This document shows, piece by piece, positions 35,517 through 44,009 of a DNA stretch of 46,149 nt (positions are counted from its first letter, which is position 1; every line of letters begins with the position of its first letter). A program made the position numbers and the translations under genes. A model generated the notes under the pieces. It was not told where the DNA came from, ran no database searches, and was given only the letters and a program-made list of their open reading frames with translations. Source of the DNA: Anaerolineae bacterium (lineage in GTDB: Bacteria; Chloroflexota; Anaerolineae; J036; Brachytrichaceae); contig JAIMBB010000011.1 in NCBI GenBank assembly GCA_023511655.1, positions 1 to 46,149 of the forward strand. The letters are read 5' to 3'.

Positions 35517-37561
35517 GCTGGCTGAAGTTGTGCTGTCCCGCCGTTCGGCGAAGGTGTGCGCCCATCGGGCTCGGCGGAGCCGTCGCCTCGCCAGAACTGG
35601 CTCATGTACAGGTCGTAGTAGAAGCCTTTGCGCTCCAGCAGCTCGCGGTGCGTGCCACGCTCCACAATGCGCCCCTTGTCCAGCACCAGCAACAAGTCGG
35701 CATTTTGAACCGTGCTCAGCCGATGAGCGATGACGAAGCTGGTGCGCCCCTTCAGCAATCGGTCGAACGCCGCCTGGATCAGGCGCTCCGTGCGCGTATC
35801 CACCGACGAAGTGGCTTCGTCCAGGATCAGGATACGCGGATCGGCCAATGCAGCGCGGGCGATGGCGATCAATTGCCTCTGACCCTGGCTGAGGCCAGCG
35901 CCGCGTTCGCCCAGCACAGTGTGATAACCCTGCGGCAGGCGTTCGATGAATTGATCGGCATGCGCCAGCCTGGCAGCCGCGATGCACTCCTCGTCGGTCG
36001 CGTCCGGCCGGCCGAAGCGGATATTCTCCATCACTGTCGTGCTGAACAGGAAGGTATCTTGCAGCACAATGCCGATTTGTTTGCGCAGGCTCTCCTGCGT
36101 CACGTCGCGCACGTCAATGCCGTCAATGCTGACGGTGCCGTTCGACACGTCGTAGAACCGCGGGATCAGATTGATGATGGTGGTCTTGCCAGCGCCGGTC
36201 GGTCCAACGATGGCGATAGTCTGTCCAGGCCTGGCGGTGAAGCTGACGTCGTGCAGCACTGGCTGGCCAGGGTTATATTCAGCCGTCACGCGCGAGAAGG
36301 TTACTTCGCCCTTGATGGGGGGCATCTCGATCGCGCCGGGCCTATCCACAACATCGGGCTTTTCGTCCAGCAAATTGAAGATGCGCTCGCCACCGGCGAT
36401 CGCGTTTTGCAGGTTGGTCCACAACACCGCAATCTGCTGGATCGGTTGGTTGAAGCGCTGCACATAGCCCAGGAAGGCGATGATGAGGCCGAGTGAGACC
36501 GTGGTGCCCAGTAGCGTGCCTGCGCCAAGCAAGGCGGCGCCGCCGACGCCGGTGACGATGGCAAGTGCTACGTAGCCCAGGGCCTCGAGCGTGGGTGCCA
36601 GCGCGCTGGTGAACGACACAGCACGCACATTGGCATCGCGGTTGGCGGCGTTGATGACCTTGAAATTCTCGATGTTCTCGTCAGCGCGGTTGAAGGCCTG
36701 CACCTCGCGCACGGCCGCGATGGTTTCTTGAAGCTCGGCGTTCACGCTGCCCATTTCCCTGCGGCTTGCACGGAAGGCCCGCCGGGCCTGCAGCGAGAAC
36801 CAAAACGTGGCGACGATCATGAATGGCAGCACGACCATGCTCAAAAGCGCAAACGGCAGGCTCAGCCGCAGCATGTTGTAGGCGATCCACGCCAGCAGCA
36901 GGATGCCGCTGAAGACGTTGACGAAGGCAAAGCCGAGTGCCTGCTGGATCGCCTCGGCGTCGGCGGTAATGCGCGCCATCAAGTCGCCAGCGTCGTGCTT
37001 GGTGTAGTAACCCAGCGACAGGCGATGCAACTGTTTGAACACGTCTATGCGCATCAGCCGGAGCACGCGCTGGCCCACCCACGACATGGTGAAGAACATC
37101 AGGCCGGTCAGCGCGGCGCCGACGATGTAGAAAAACACGATGAAGATCGTCAATCGGCCCAGGCCGGCGATGCGCTCTGCAGTCGTGGTCGCTTCTGATG
37201 GTGAGGGAAATCCGCCAGCCAGGAAAGCCGCGCGAATCAGGCGCTGGGTAAAGCCTTGCGGCTGGCCCTCGACTGCCAGCCAGCAGTTCGACTGGGCATT
37301 TTGTTGCAACTGGCCGGCCGGCAATCGCGCCGCGTTCGACGCGATCGGCGTAAGGTAACAGTCCACAGTCTGGCCGATCAGCTCGGGATTGACCACTTGC
37401 GCCCAGGTCGAGATGATCATGAATGCCAGCACCGCCAGCAGGATCGGCCACTGCTTGCGAAAGTACATCCAGAATCGTCTGAGTGTCGCCAGGACGTTGG
37501 CGGGCTTGCTCGGCGCCTGGCTCATCAGGCGGCGCATCATCTCCGGGTTGTTACCGAACAT
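35513..37561 (-). CDS. Heterodimeric ABC exporter, subunit with consensus ATP site
   Basis: This 682-residue half-transporter fuses six membrane helices to an ATPase. Walker A is GPTGAGKT (453-460), the signature is LSQGQ (557-561), Walker B ends D581-E582 and the H-loop is H613, all catalytically competent. An unusual extracellular insertion of roughly 65 residues lies between helices 1 and 2 (about 68-135), with a single Cys (C93). AGAGGAG sits eight bases before the start. The C-terminal tail (about 25 residues after SQFWRGDG) is Pro/Ser-rich. It pairs with the next gene's product in a TM287/288- or LmrCD-like multidrug or lipid exporter. Confidence 0.95.
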   Translation of the reverse strand: MFGNNPEMMRRLMSQAPSKPANVLATLRRFWMYFRKQWPILLAVLAFMIISTWAQVVNPELIGQTVDCYLTPIASNAARLPAGQLQQNAQSNCWLAVEGQPQGFTQRLIRAAFLAGGFPSPSEATTTAERIAGLGRLTIFIVFFYIVGAALTGLMFFTMSWVGQRVLRLMRIDVFKQLHRLSLGYYTKHDAGDLMARITADAEAIQQALGFAFVNVFSGILLLAWIAYNMLRLSLPFALLSMVVLPFMIVATFWFSLQARRAFRASRREMGSVNAELQETIAAVREVQAFNRADENIENFKVINAANRDANVRAVSFTSALAPTLEALGYVALAIVTGVGGAALLGAGTLLGTTVSLGLIIAFLGYVQRFNQPIQQIAVLWTNLQNAIAGGERIFNLLDEKPDVVDRPGAIEMPPIKGEVTFSRVTAEYNPGQPVLHDVSFTARPGQTIAIVGPTGAGKTTIINLIPRFYDVSNGTVSIDGIDVRDVTQESLRKQIGIVLQDTFLFSTTVMENIRFGRPDATDEECIAAARLAHADQFIERLPQGYHTVLGERGAGLSQGQRQLIAIARAALADPRILILDEATSSVDTRTERLIQAAFDRLLKGRTSFVIAHRLSTVQNADLLLVLDKGRIVERGTHRELLERKGFYYDLYMSQFWRGDGSAEPDGRTPSPNGGTAQLQPA

Positions 37562-37584
37562 CGTTTCACTCCTCTTCGCAAAAT

Positions 37585-37640
37585 GCAACGCGCAGTGCGC
37601 GGTGCACATTACGCATTGTGCATCGCATATTGCGCATCAA
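37585..37640. repeat. Heptad array with 18-bp imperfect inverted repeat
   Basis: Eight in-phase 7-base units: GCAACGC, GCAGTGC, GCGGTGC, ACATTAC, GCATTGT, GCATCGC, ATATTGC, GCATCAA (consensus GCATTGC). CGCAGTGCGCGGTGCACA (37591-37608) pairs with 37617-37634 at 14 of 18 positions around an 8-base loop. The loop begins at the stop codon of the upstream exporter subunit (37609-37611), whose last ten residues (IDAQYAMHNA) are read from the array. Confidence 0.78.
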
Positions 37641-39603
37641 TCACCGGCCGTTGCGGCTCCGCCGGGTGTGTGTCGTCCACCAGTTGCGAACGATAGATCT
37701 CGGCGTAGATCGGGCTGTCTTCCAGCAGTTCGTCGTGCTTCCCGCGCGCCACGATGCGGCCGCGGTCGAGCACCAGGATCTGGTCGGCATTCATCACCGT
37801 GCTGATGCGCTGGGCGATGACGACGCTGGTGCGTCCTTTCATCAACTGGTCGAGGGCGCGCTGAATGCGCACCTCGGTGGCCAGGTCTACGCTGCTGGTG
37901 CTGTCGTCCAGGATGAGAATGCGCGGGTTGAGCAGCAAGGCACGCGCGATGGCGATGCGCTGCTTTTGCCCACCGCTCAGTGTGGTACCGCGTTCGCCCA
38001 CCGGCGTGTCGTAGCCTTGTGGAAACGACATGATGAAGTCGTGCGCTGCTGCGGCTTTGGCCGCGGCGATCACTTCGTCCATGGTGGCGTCGGGTTTGCC
38101 GAAAGCGATGTTGTCCCGGATGGTGCCGCTGAACAGCGTGGTCTCCTGGAGCACGATGCCGATTTGCGAGCGCAGCGAATCGAGCGTGACATCGCGGATG
38201 TCGTAGCCGTCAATCTTCACGCTGCCGGCGATCGGATCATAGAAGCGCGGGATAAGGTTGATGATGCTGGTCTTGCCGGAACCGGTGGCGCCGAGCAGGG
38301 CAACGGTCTGGCCTGGCTCGGCCACGAAGCTCACGTCCTGCAGCACCGGCGCATCGCTGCCGGCGTATCGGAAGGTGACGTGATCGAACTCGATTAGCCC
38401 TCGCACCGGTGGTAGCTGGATGGCGTCCGGCTTGTCGGTCACGTCGCTCTTGGCATCGAGGATCTCGAAGATGCGCGTGGCCGAGGCGCCAGCCTGGCCG
38501 ACCTGCGTGATGATGATGCCGAGTTGGGCGATGGGCAGGAACAGATACACCAGATACAGGCTGAATTGTTGCCACTGGCCTAGCGTGAGCGTGTCGTTGA
38601 TGATCTGCACGCCCCCGAAGTATGTCACTGCCGCCTGACCAAGGTTCGCTACCATGAAGATGACCGGGAACAGGAAGGTGAACAGGCGCGATACCCTGAG
38701 CTGCTGGTTCACGAGCGCAGTCGCCGCGCGTTCGAACTTCTCTTCTTCGCTCTTCTCACGGGTGAACGCCTTGACAACCTTGATGCCGGCGACGTTCTCT
38801 TGCAGGATGGTATTCAGCTCCGACAACCGCATCTGCACTTTGGCAAACAGCGGCCCGCTGATTGCGCCGAATACCACGAACAAGATGAGCGCAATCGGCA
38901 GGATGGGTAGCGTGATCAAAGCAAGCTGTGCGTTGGTGGCAAACAAAATGATCAATGTGCCGACGATCAGGATCAGCGCGCCGACCAGTTGCATCAACCC
39001 CTGGCCGATGAACAAGCGCACCTTCTCGACGTCGTCGGTCGCCCGGATCATGAGTTGACCGGTCTGGTTCTGATCGTGATAGGCGAACGAGAGCTGCTGA
39101 ATCTTGGCATACAGGTCGTTGCGGATGTCGTAGGCGACGGCCTGCGAATTCTTCTCTGCCCACAAAGCTTGCAGGAAAGCGAAGACGCCGCGCACCAGTG
39201 CGAAGATCACGATGGCCAGGCCGGCCGACAGCAACAGGCTCGGCGCGGTGGCGGTATCGGCGTTCAACCGATTGACCAACTGTTGCAACGACCAATCCGC
39301 CGGCAGGTTGGCCGTAGCCAGCAAGCGGGGCAGCGCTTGTCCCGCCACGCCGGCAGGGAGCTGCGCGATCGCGTCGAGCAGGAACCTGGCCCGCGCACCC
39401 GCCGTCACTGCGTCAATGATGTTGCTGACCAGTTTGGGGACGGCCAGTTGCGCCAGCGTCGCAATGACCAAGAAGAGATAAGGCAGGGCAGCTTGTAGGC
39501 GATAGCGTTGCAAATAAGCCAGCGAGCGGCTGATGGCCTTCGGGTCTGTCGGCGGTGCCTCGGGCCTGCCTCGTCTGCTTTGCAAAGGTTGTGTAGTCTG
39601 CAT
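37609..39603 (-). CDS. Heterodimeric ABC exporter, subunit with degenerate ATP site
   Basis: This 664-residue half-transporter has Walker A GATGSGKT (438-445) and signature LSGGQ (542-546), but the catalytic Glu after Walker B is Asp (D567 in LILDDSTSSVD) and the H-loop His is Gln (Q598 in VIAQRIST). The same two changes mark TM287 of the Thermotoga heterodimer, where they make one of the two ATP sites slow. Like its partner it has a large insertion between helices 1 and 2 (about residues 66-125). Start: GAGGAG about ten bases before ATG 39603. The regulator gene upstream is MarR-type, and the subunit order is degenerate first, consensus second. Confidence 0.95.
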   Translation of the reverse strand: MQTTQPLQSRRGRPEAPPTDPKAISRSLAYLQRYRLQAALPYLFLVIATLAQLAVPKLVSNIIDAVTAGARARFLLDAIAQLPAGVAGQALPRLLATANLPADWSLQQLVNRLNADTATAPSLLLSAGLAIVIFALVRGVFAFLQALWAEKNSQAVAYDIRNDLYAKIQQLSFAYHDQNQTGQLMIRATDDVEKVRLFIGQGLMQLVGALILIVGTLIILFATNAQLALITLPILPIALILFVVFGAISGPLFAKVQMRLSELNTILQENVAGIKVVKAFTREKSEEEKFERAATALVNQQLRVSRLFTFLFPVIFMVANLGQAAVTYFGGVQIINDTLTLGQWQQFSLYLVYLFLPIAQLGIIITQVGQAGASATRIFEILDAKSDVTDKPDAIQLPPVRGLIEFDHVTFRYAGSDAPVLQDVSFVAEPGQTVALLGATGSGKTSIINLIPRFYDPIAGSVKIDGYDIRDVTLDSLRSQIGIVLQETTLFSGTIRDNIAFGKPDATMDEVIAAAKAAAAHDFIMSFPQGYDTPVGERGTTLSGGQKQRIAIARALLLNPRILILDDSTSSVDLATEVRIQRALDQLMKGRTSVVIAQRISTVMNADQILVLDRGRIVARGKHDELLEDSPIYAEIYRSQLVDDTHPAEPQRPVIDAQYAMHNA

Positions 39604-39697
39604 CGTTCGGTAACTCCTCTGTTGACACGAGGTTTCTCGGTGGTCTAGTTTCTGTGAATGCCGCGGAAAAGGCGGAAGGGATGGAGCAGCGCGCACC

Positions 39698-40273
39698 CTA
39701 GCGGCGGCGCACACCAGGAGGAAATGTCGTGTTGTGCAGACACTTCCGTTCCGGGTGGTTGGCCAGCAGGTCTTCGATCATCGTCCGGTCGTCGGACATG
39801 CCCATCAGCAGCTCGTGGAGCAACGCGCGCAGGCTTTCTGCGCGCGCCGGCCCCATGGCCCTGACCGAATTCATCAGCGCGTCCTCGTCGTGAAAGGGCG
39901 GGACGGCTTGCAGGGCTTGGCGGCCGGCATTGGTGACGGTGAGAGGGGTGCGCCGCCGATCGCTCGGATCTTTGCCGCGCACTACATAGCCTTCCCGTTC
40001 GAGCTTGTCCACAGCCGGCACCAGCGTGGACGGGGTGAGCATCATGCGGTTGCTCAACTCGCTCAACGTACATGGCTCGCTGGCGAGTATGCGCAGCAGG
40101 CCATACTGCAGCAAGCTCATGCCGGGCAGAGACTCGTTGACGCGTTGTTCCATGGCGCGCAGGTTGAGCTTGCCGATGATCGAAAGCAGGATGCGAATCT
40201 CAATGGCGAGGTGGGTCGTGGCAGGGACATCTGTCCGTCCGCCAGTGGGAGAAGAGGTCGGTGGTGCACTCAT
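39698..40273 (-). CDS. MarR-family transcriptional regulator
   Basis: This 191-residue winged-helix protein controls, most likely represses, the exporter genes behind it. The DNA-binding region runs from about residue 48 to 115: LLQYGLLRILASEPCTLSEL, then MMLTPSTLVPAVDKLEREGY as the recognition helix and KDPSDRRRTPLTVTNAGR as the wing with its conserved DxRxR. N-terminal and C-terminal helices for dimer formation are present. The first 20 residues are Pro/Thr-rich and may be disordered. A 41-bp near-perfect dyad covers the start codon, the expected arrangement for autorepression. Exporter genes follow after 94 bases on the same strand. Confidence 0.95.
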   Translation of the reverse strand: MSAPPTSSPTGGRTDVPATTHLAIEIRILLSIIGKLNLRAMEQRVNESLPGMSLLQYGLLRILASEPCTLSELSNRMMLTPSTLVPAVDKLEREGYVVRGKDPSDRRRTPLTVTNAGRQALQAVPPFHDEDALMNSVRAMGPARAESLRALLHELLMGMSDDRTMIEDLLANHPERKCLHNTTFPPGVRRR

Positions 40274-40311
40274 ATAATTCGCAGGCGAAATGTTCGTCAG
40301 CGAATCATATG
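40271..40311. promoter_or_regulatory. 41-bp dyad, probable MarR operator
   Basis: The left arm CATATAATTCGC (40271-40282) and the right arm GCGAATCATATG (40300-40311) match at 11 of 12 positions; inside them GAA (40287-40289) and TTC (40293-40295) are also symmetric around ATG. The left end is the regulator's own start codon. A TATGAT box on the minus strand (40310-40305) could be the -10, so a bound repressor would block both transcription and the start of the message. Confidence 0.7.
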
Positions 40312-40372
40312 CATGCGTATGAGCGCACGGTGAGAGTGGGCTGAGAGGCGACGAGGAACGAAAGGGGCTGCT

Positions 40373-41257
40373 TTACCGATCGCTGCGCGCCAGCCGCCTT
40401 TCGATTCGCGATTGGGCCGCCTGCAGGGCGATCGTCATGATCCAGTAGAAGGCGGCTGCGATCAGCAGCGTCTCCATCGAGTGGAAGTACTGCTGCCCCA
40501 CCTTCTGCGCTCGCCACAGCAGCTCTTGCACGCCGATGACCGAAACCAGGGCCGAGTCTTTGGTCATGGCGATGAACTCGTTGCCCACGGGAGGAATCAC
40601 GACGCGGAACGCCTGCGGCAGGACGATATAGCGCATGGTTTGCCAGGGCGACATGCCCAGCGCATAAGCCGCTTCGCTCTGGCCTTTGCCGATGGACTGG
40701 ATGCCAGCGCGGAAGGTCTCGGTCATGTATGCGCCGTAGTTGATGGCCAGCGCCAGGATGCCGGTGGGGACGGCTGGCAACAGCAGCAGGTTGCTGATGA
40801 GGGGATATTGCTGGTCGAAGCCGGGGATGAGCTTATTGAGCTGTTGGTTGATCTGCGGCAGGCCGAAGAACAGCAGGAAGATCTGGATCAGGAACGGCGT
40901 GCCGCGGATGAGCGAAACGTAGAACGTCGCCGCGCCGTAAGCCAGCGGGTTTTTCGACAGGCGCCCCAACGCGCCGAAGAACGCAAACACCGTGGCAAGC
41001 GCGATCGAAGCCACCGAGATGTATAGCGTCATCAGCAGGCCGACGCGGAGGACTTCGGGGGTGCCGGCCCCGTAGACGATGAAGCCCCACCACTCGCGCA
41101 TGAAAGCCACGTCCAACCCAATTGCGGCAAGGAACGCGACAATGCAGGCCAGGATCGCTGCCCAGACGATGGCGACTTTGATGGTGAAGGATGACGCCGG
41201 GCCTTGCGCCGCGCGGGTTGCGCGCTGCGGCTGCGTGGAGGAAAGCTGGACGTCCAC
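40373..41257 (-). CDS. Polar amino acid ABC transporter permease (HisM/GlnP type)
   Basis: This 294-residue membrane protein has the His/Glu/Gln/Arg permease domain: TLYISVASIALATVFAFFGA, VSLIRGTPFLIQIFLLFFGL and the ATPase-docking loop EAAYALGMSPWQTMRYIVLP. Before the domain it carries an additional N-terminal helix (about 27-48) and a short outer segment, longer than E. coli HisM. It works with the binding protein encoded just upstream. No ATPase gene accompanies the pair, so the pump must use an ATPase encoded elsewhere. Confidence 0.95.
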   Translation of the reverse strand: MDVQLSSTQPQRATRAAQGPASSFTIKVAIVWAAILACIVAFLAAIGLDVAFMREWWGFIVYGAGTPEVLRVGLLMTLYISVASIALATVFAFFGALGRLSKNPLAYGAATFYVSLIRGTPFLIQIFLLFFGLPQINQQLNKLIPGFDQQYPLISNLLLLPAVPTGILALAINYGAYMTETFRAGIQSIGKGQSEAAYALGMSPWQTMRYIVLPQAFRVVIPPVGNEFIAMTKDSALVSVIGVQELLWRAQKVGQQYFHSMETLLIAAAFYWIMTIALQAAQSRIERRLARSDR

Positions 41258-41274
41258 GGATCGAGCCTGAAGAT

Positions 41275-41306
41275 CGGAGTCGAGGCTGGACCCAGCCTCG
41301 ACTCCG
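41275..41306. terminator. Perfect 15-bp stem between binding-protein and permease genes
   Basis: CGGAGTCGAGGCTGG (41275-41289) and CCAGCCTCGACTCCG (41292-41306) are exact complements with two bases between; in practice the loop is six or more bases and the stem about 13 bp. It lies between the binding-protein stop and the permease start. Such hairpins typically cause partial termination or stabilise the upstream message, giving more binding protein than permease. No T-run follows. Confidence 0.65.
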
Positions 41307-41317
41307 CAGATGGCGAG

Positions 41318-42247
41318 CTACTTCGTCAGCTTGGTCAGGTCAAAGCCATCGTAGTATTTCTTCGAAATGGCCGAGAGCGTGCCGTCGGCGTGCATGTCCT
41401 CTACGATCTTGCTCAGCGCGGCCAGGAATTTGGCGTTGGGGCGGGCCGCTTTATCAATGCTGATGCCGACTCGATCGGCGAACACCGTCGAGCCAATGGC
41501 CACGACAGGTGCGCCTTTCTTGATCGCATCGGCGAGCACATTCGATGCCGTGAGCACTGCGTCGTAGTCTTTGCGGCCCGATTGCATGGATTGGATGCAT
41601 TCCAGGTCGGTCTTCACTGTGGCGACCTTCACGTTCTTGGGCGGAGGGAGGACCTCGCCCTCGATATCAAGCGTGCCGTTGAGGTATTGCTCGTAGACTG
41701 TGGCCTCGCCCACGCACACGGTCTTGCCTTCCAGATCGTCCAGACCCTTGATGCTTTCCTTCAGATCGGCGCGCACGCCGAACTGTCCGGCCGTGTAGTA
41801 GTACGGCGGGGTGAAATCGAGCACCTTCTGTCGCTCCGGTGTGATGGTCATGCTGCCGATGCTCACATCCCAGCGGCCGGCCCAGTTGCCGGCCGTGACT
41901 GCGCTCCAGTCTGGTGTGACGAATTCCACCTTGACCCCCAGGCGGCGGCCGACTTCGTAGGCGACTTCGATATCGAAGCCGGTCCACGTCTTGGTTTTCT
42001 CGTCGAAGTAGCTCTGCGGCGCGTAGTTTGCATCTGTGCTCACGCGCATCACGCCGCGCTCGAGGATGATGTCCAGCAAATCCTTCTCGCTGCCGACCGG
42101 TGCGGCGGTCGGTTGTGCCGGCTGCGGCGCGCTCGGCGGCGCGCTTGGCGGCGCGCTCGTTGGTGCAGCAGCGGGCGGCGCAGCGCAGGCGCTCATCGCC
42201 ATCGTTGCTGTGCAGGCGATGATGAGCAGGATGAACAAGCGTTTCAT
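41318..42247 (-). CDS. Polar amino acid-binding lipoprotein, family 3
   Basis: This 309-residue receptor has a signal peptide with lipobox (MSAC, C21) and a striking Ala/Pro/Ser linker (about 23-50, repeats of SAPP). The family 3 domain begins with LDIILERGVMRVSTDANYAP and continues with WTGFDIEVAYEVGRRLGVKV, the DVSIGSMTITPERQKVLDFT loop and YYYTAGQFGVR. Two Cys (C178 in KTVCVGEA and C216 in DLECIQSM) might form a disulfide. AGAGGAG seven bases upstream supports ATG 42247. The ligand is probably a polar or charged amino acid. Confidence 0.95.
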   Translation of the reverse strand: MKRLFILLIIACTATMAMSACAAPPAAAPTSAPPSAPPSAPQPAQPTAAPVGSEKDLLDIILERGVMRVSTDANYAPQSYFDEKTKTWTGFDIEVAYEVGRRLGVKVEFVTPDWSAVTAGNWAGRWDVSIGSMTITPERQKVLDFTPPYYYTAGQFGVRADLKESIKGLDDLEGKTVCVGEATVYEQYLNGTLDIEGEVLPPPKNVKVATVKTDLECIQSMQSGRKDYDAVLTASNVLADAIKKGAPVVAIGSTVFADRVGISIDKAARPNAKFLAALSKIVEDMHADGTLSAISKKYYDGFDLTKLTK

Positions 42248-42293
42248 GGTCTATCTCCTCTCTTGACAGGTTGTGCGTTGGACGGCTGGCGAG

Positions 42294-42321
42294 ATTGTAG
42301 CCGCGCCAAGAAAGGGCGCAA
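42294..42321 (-). promoter_or_regulatory. Candidate promoter of the amino acid importer operon
   Basis: On the minus strand TTGCGC (42321-42316) and TACAAT (42299-42294) are 16 bases apart, upstream of the binding-protein start at 42247. The leader would be about 40 bases and includes the AGAGGAG ribosome site. Confidence 0.45.
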
Positions 42322-42335
42322 ACGATGCGACGCTT

Positions 42336-42983
42336 TCAGTAGAAATACTCGATCGGCCAACCGCGTCGCCGGGCGTAGCGCTGCAGCATCTGGTCGGGGT
42401 TGACGGCGACCGGATGGCCGACCACGTCCAGCAGGGCGCGGTCGGAATACGAATCCGTATAGAAGGTGCAATCGCTCAGCGGTGTGCCGCGCTCGGCCGC
42501 GATGCGCTCGCCCCAGATGCGTTTGCCGTCGCCGTAGCATGGTTCACCGACGATCCTGCCGGTGAATTTGCCGTTGACGACCTCCAGCTCAGTGCAGCGA
42601 TAGGGGATGCCCAGATGGCGCGCCACCGGCTCGACGGCAAATTGGGTCGAAGCCGAGATCAGCACCACGTAGTCCCCTCGTCGTTCGTGGGCGCGCAGCC
42701 TCTCTAGCGCCTTGGGGGCGATGTACTGCAGCACGTCTTCTTCGACCCATCGGTCGCACAACTGTTTCGTGGCTGCCGCATCCCCCCCGCGGATGCGATT
42801 GCTCAGGCGGGCCATGGCGTTGGGGAAGTTCAGCAGGTTCAACGAATACTGCAAGCTGATCACCATGACGCCGACCATCTCGCTCACGGAGATCATGCCT
42901 CGCCGCCACAGGTATTTCACGTATAGCGTGCCGCTGCTCTTGCTCAGCAGCGTCTTGTCCATGTCAAAGAAAGCAATTCCCAT
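42336..42983 (-). CDS. HAD-superfamily phosphatase, subclass IB (SerB-like)
   Basis: This 215-residue enzyme has motif I FFDMDKTLLS (nucleophile D7, acid D9), motif II ISAST (S110), motif III K154 (GDGKRIWG) and motif IV TDSYSD (D177, D181). The helical cap between motifs I and II fits HAD-IB enzymes such as phosphoserine phosphatase and the CicA group. The start at ATG 42983 is chosen because the open frame upstream is a heptad array that reads as GLKIGDWRLRERD-type low-complexity protein. It follows the PIG-L deacetylase gene on the same strand. The substrate is not predictable. Confidence 0.93.
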   Translation of the reverse strand: MGIAFFDMDKTLLSKSSGTLYVKYLWRRGMISVSEMVGVMVISLQYSLNLLNFPNAMARLSNRIRGGDAAATKQLCDRWVEEDVLQYIAPKALERLRAHERRGDYVVLISASTQFAVEPVARHLGIPYRCTELEVVNGKFTGRIVGEPCYGDGKRIWGERIAAERGTPLSDCTFYTDSYSDRALLDVVGHPVAVNPDQMLQRYARRRGWPIEYFY

Positions 42984-42988
42984 AGGTG

Positions 42989-43057
42989 TCGGAGACTTGA
43001 GATTGGATGGCCGTTCCCGATTCCTTACATCCCGTTCTCGCAATCTCCAGTCTCCGA
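42989..43057. repeat. Heptad array with 17-bp near-perfect inverted repeat
   Basis: TCGGAGACTTGAGATTG (42989-43005) pairs with CAATCTCCAGTCTCCGA (43041-43057), 16 of 17 positions. From about 43012 the units are CGTTCCC, GATTCCT, TACATCC, CGTTCTC, GCAATCT, CCAGTCT, CCGATCT, TTAATCC, the last ones reaching into the PIG-L stop. The opposite strand (GGAGATT-type units) forms the left arm, so the array flips in its left part. It occupies the whole gap between the PIG-L and HAD genes. Confidence 0.78.
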
Positions 43058-43060
43058 TCT

Positions 43061-43921
43061 TTAATCCCCAAACAATCCCGTCTCTAACCGCTCGCCGCGT
43101 TGGTAGGGTGGGTAGGCGCGGGAGAAGTACTCGGTGCCCTGGTTGCGACGAAACAGAAAGCGGACGATCCGGCTTTGTTGTGCCGGCGGTTGCTGGCTGA
43201 CGTGGCAAGCCGAGGCGGCCTGCTTGATTTCGGCGTATCGCCGGGTGTTGATGCGTGTGGTGACTGGGATGTCCCACGAGGCAATCTGCACGAGGTCAAT
43301 GTCCTTGTTGCGTCCGAACTTGCGCGGGTCTTGCCGGAGCAGCGGCAGGATGCGCACACCAAGCTTGACCAGACCTTTTGGGATGGTTGTGAAGTACAAA
43401 CGCGGCGCCGGCGCGTCCTGGTTCACTGCCGACCACAGCCCGTTGGGCTCCAATCGCCATTCGATGCCGTAGCGCAGTGTGTAGGCGCGCATGGTTGCCT
43501 GGTGCAGCTTGATGTGATCAGGATGACCGTAGCCGCCGTATTGGTCGTGGGTGACGATGGCGTCCGGCTGCAATCGTTCGATGTAGCTGATGATGCGCTC
43601 GGCCACCTCATCCAACGGGGCCGCGTGTAACGAACCGGTCAGCCCATTGTCGGCTGCGCCGGCCATGCCAGAATCGCGATAGCCGAGGAAGTGCACACTC
43701 GCCAGGCGCAGGGTTTTGGCTGCGCACATCAGTTCTGCCGTGCGCAGTTCCGCTACATCGGCGTAGCCGTTCAGGCGTTCGGCGTCCACCGTGCCCGATT
43801 CACCGCGCGTGCCGCACACGTAGTGGACGGCGACCCCGTTGTAGGCATATTTGGCCAGCGTGCCGCCGGGGCCGAACGACTCGTCGTCGGGATGGGCAAG
43901 GATGACGAGCAACGTGCGCAT
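43061..43921 (-). CDS. PIG-L/LmbE family deacetylase
   Basis: This 286-residue zinc-dependent N-deacetylase has the metal motif AHPDDE (H10, D12, D13) and HPDH (H133, H136). The segments YVCGTRGESGTVD and FLGYRDSGMAG are characteristic of the MshB/Mca/BshB branch, which acts on GlcNAc-type thiol precursors or their conjugates. Whether this organism makes such a thiol is not shown here. A C-terminal part of about 90 residues (from FGRNKDIDLVQIASWDIPVT) is more basic. It is upstream of the HAD phosphatase gene on the same strand, separated only by a heptad array. Confidence 0.93.
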   Translation of the reverse strand: MRTLLVILAHPDDESFGPGGTLAKYAYNGVAVHYVCGTRGESGTVDAERLNGYADVAELRTAELMCAAKTLRLASVHFLGYRDSGMAGAADNGLTGSLHAAPLDEVAERIISYIERLQPDAIVTHDQYGGYGHPDHIKLHQATMRAYTLRYGIEWRLEPNGLWSAVNQDAPAPRLYFTTIPKGLVKLGVRILPLLRQDPRKFGRNKDIDLVQIASWDIPVTTRINTRRYAEIKQAASACHVSQQPPAQQSRIVRFLFRRNQGTEYFSRAYPPYQRGERLETGLFGD

Positions 43922-44009
43922 GGTCGGGACAAGAGTATAGCCGCGCCTGCGGCTCATCTGCGAACACGGCAACATCGCGCTGCTCGCGGGGCCGATGGTC
44001 GCGCAGCTT

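Noticed and set aside
42984-43277. N-terminal extension of the HAD phosphatase (GLKIGDWRLRERD-type sequence)
   Set aside because: It is translation of the heptad array and of PIG-L antisense sequence; the HAD motif I begins directly after ATG 42983.
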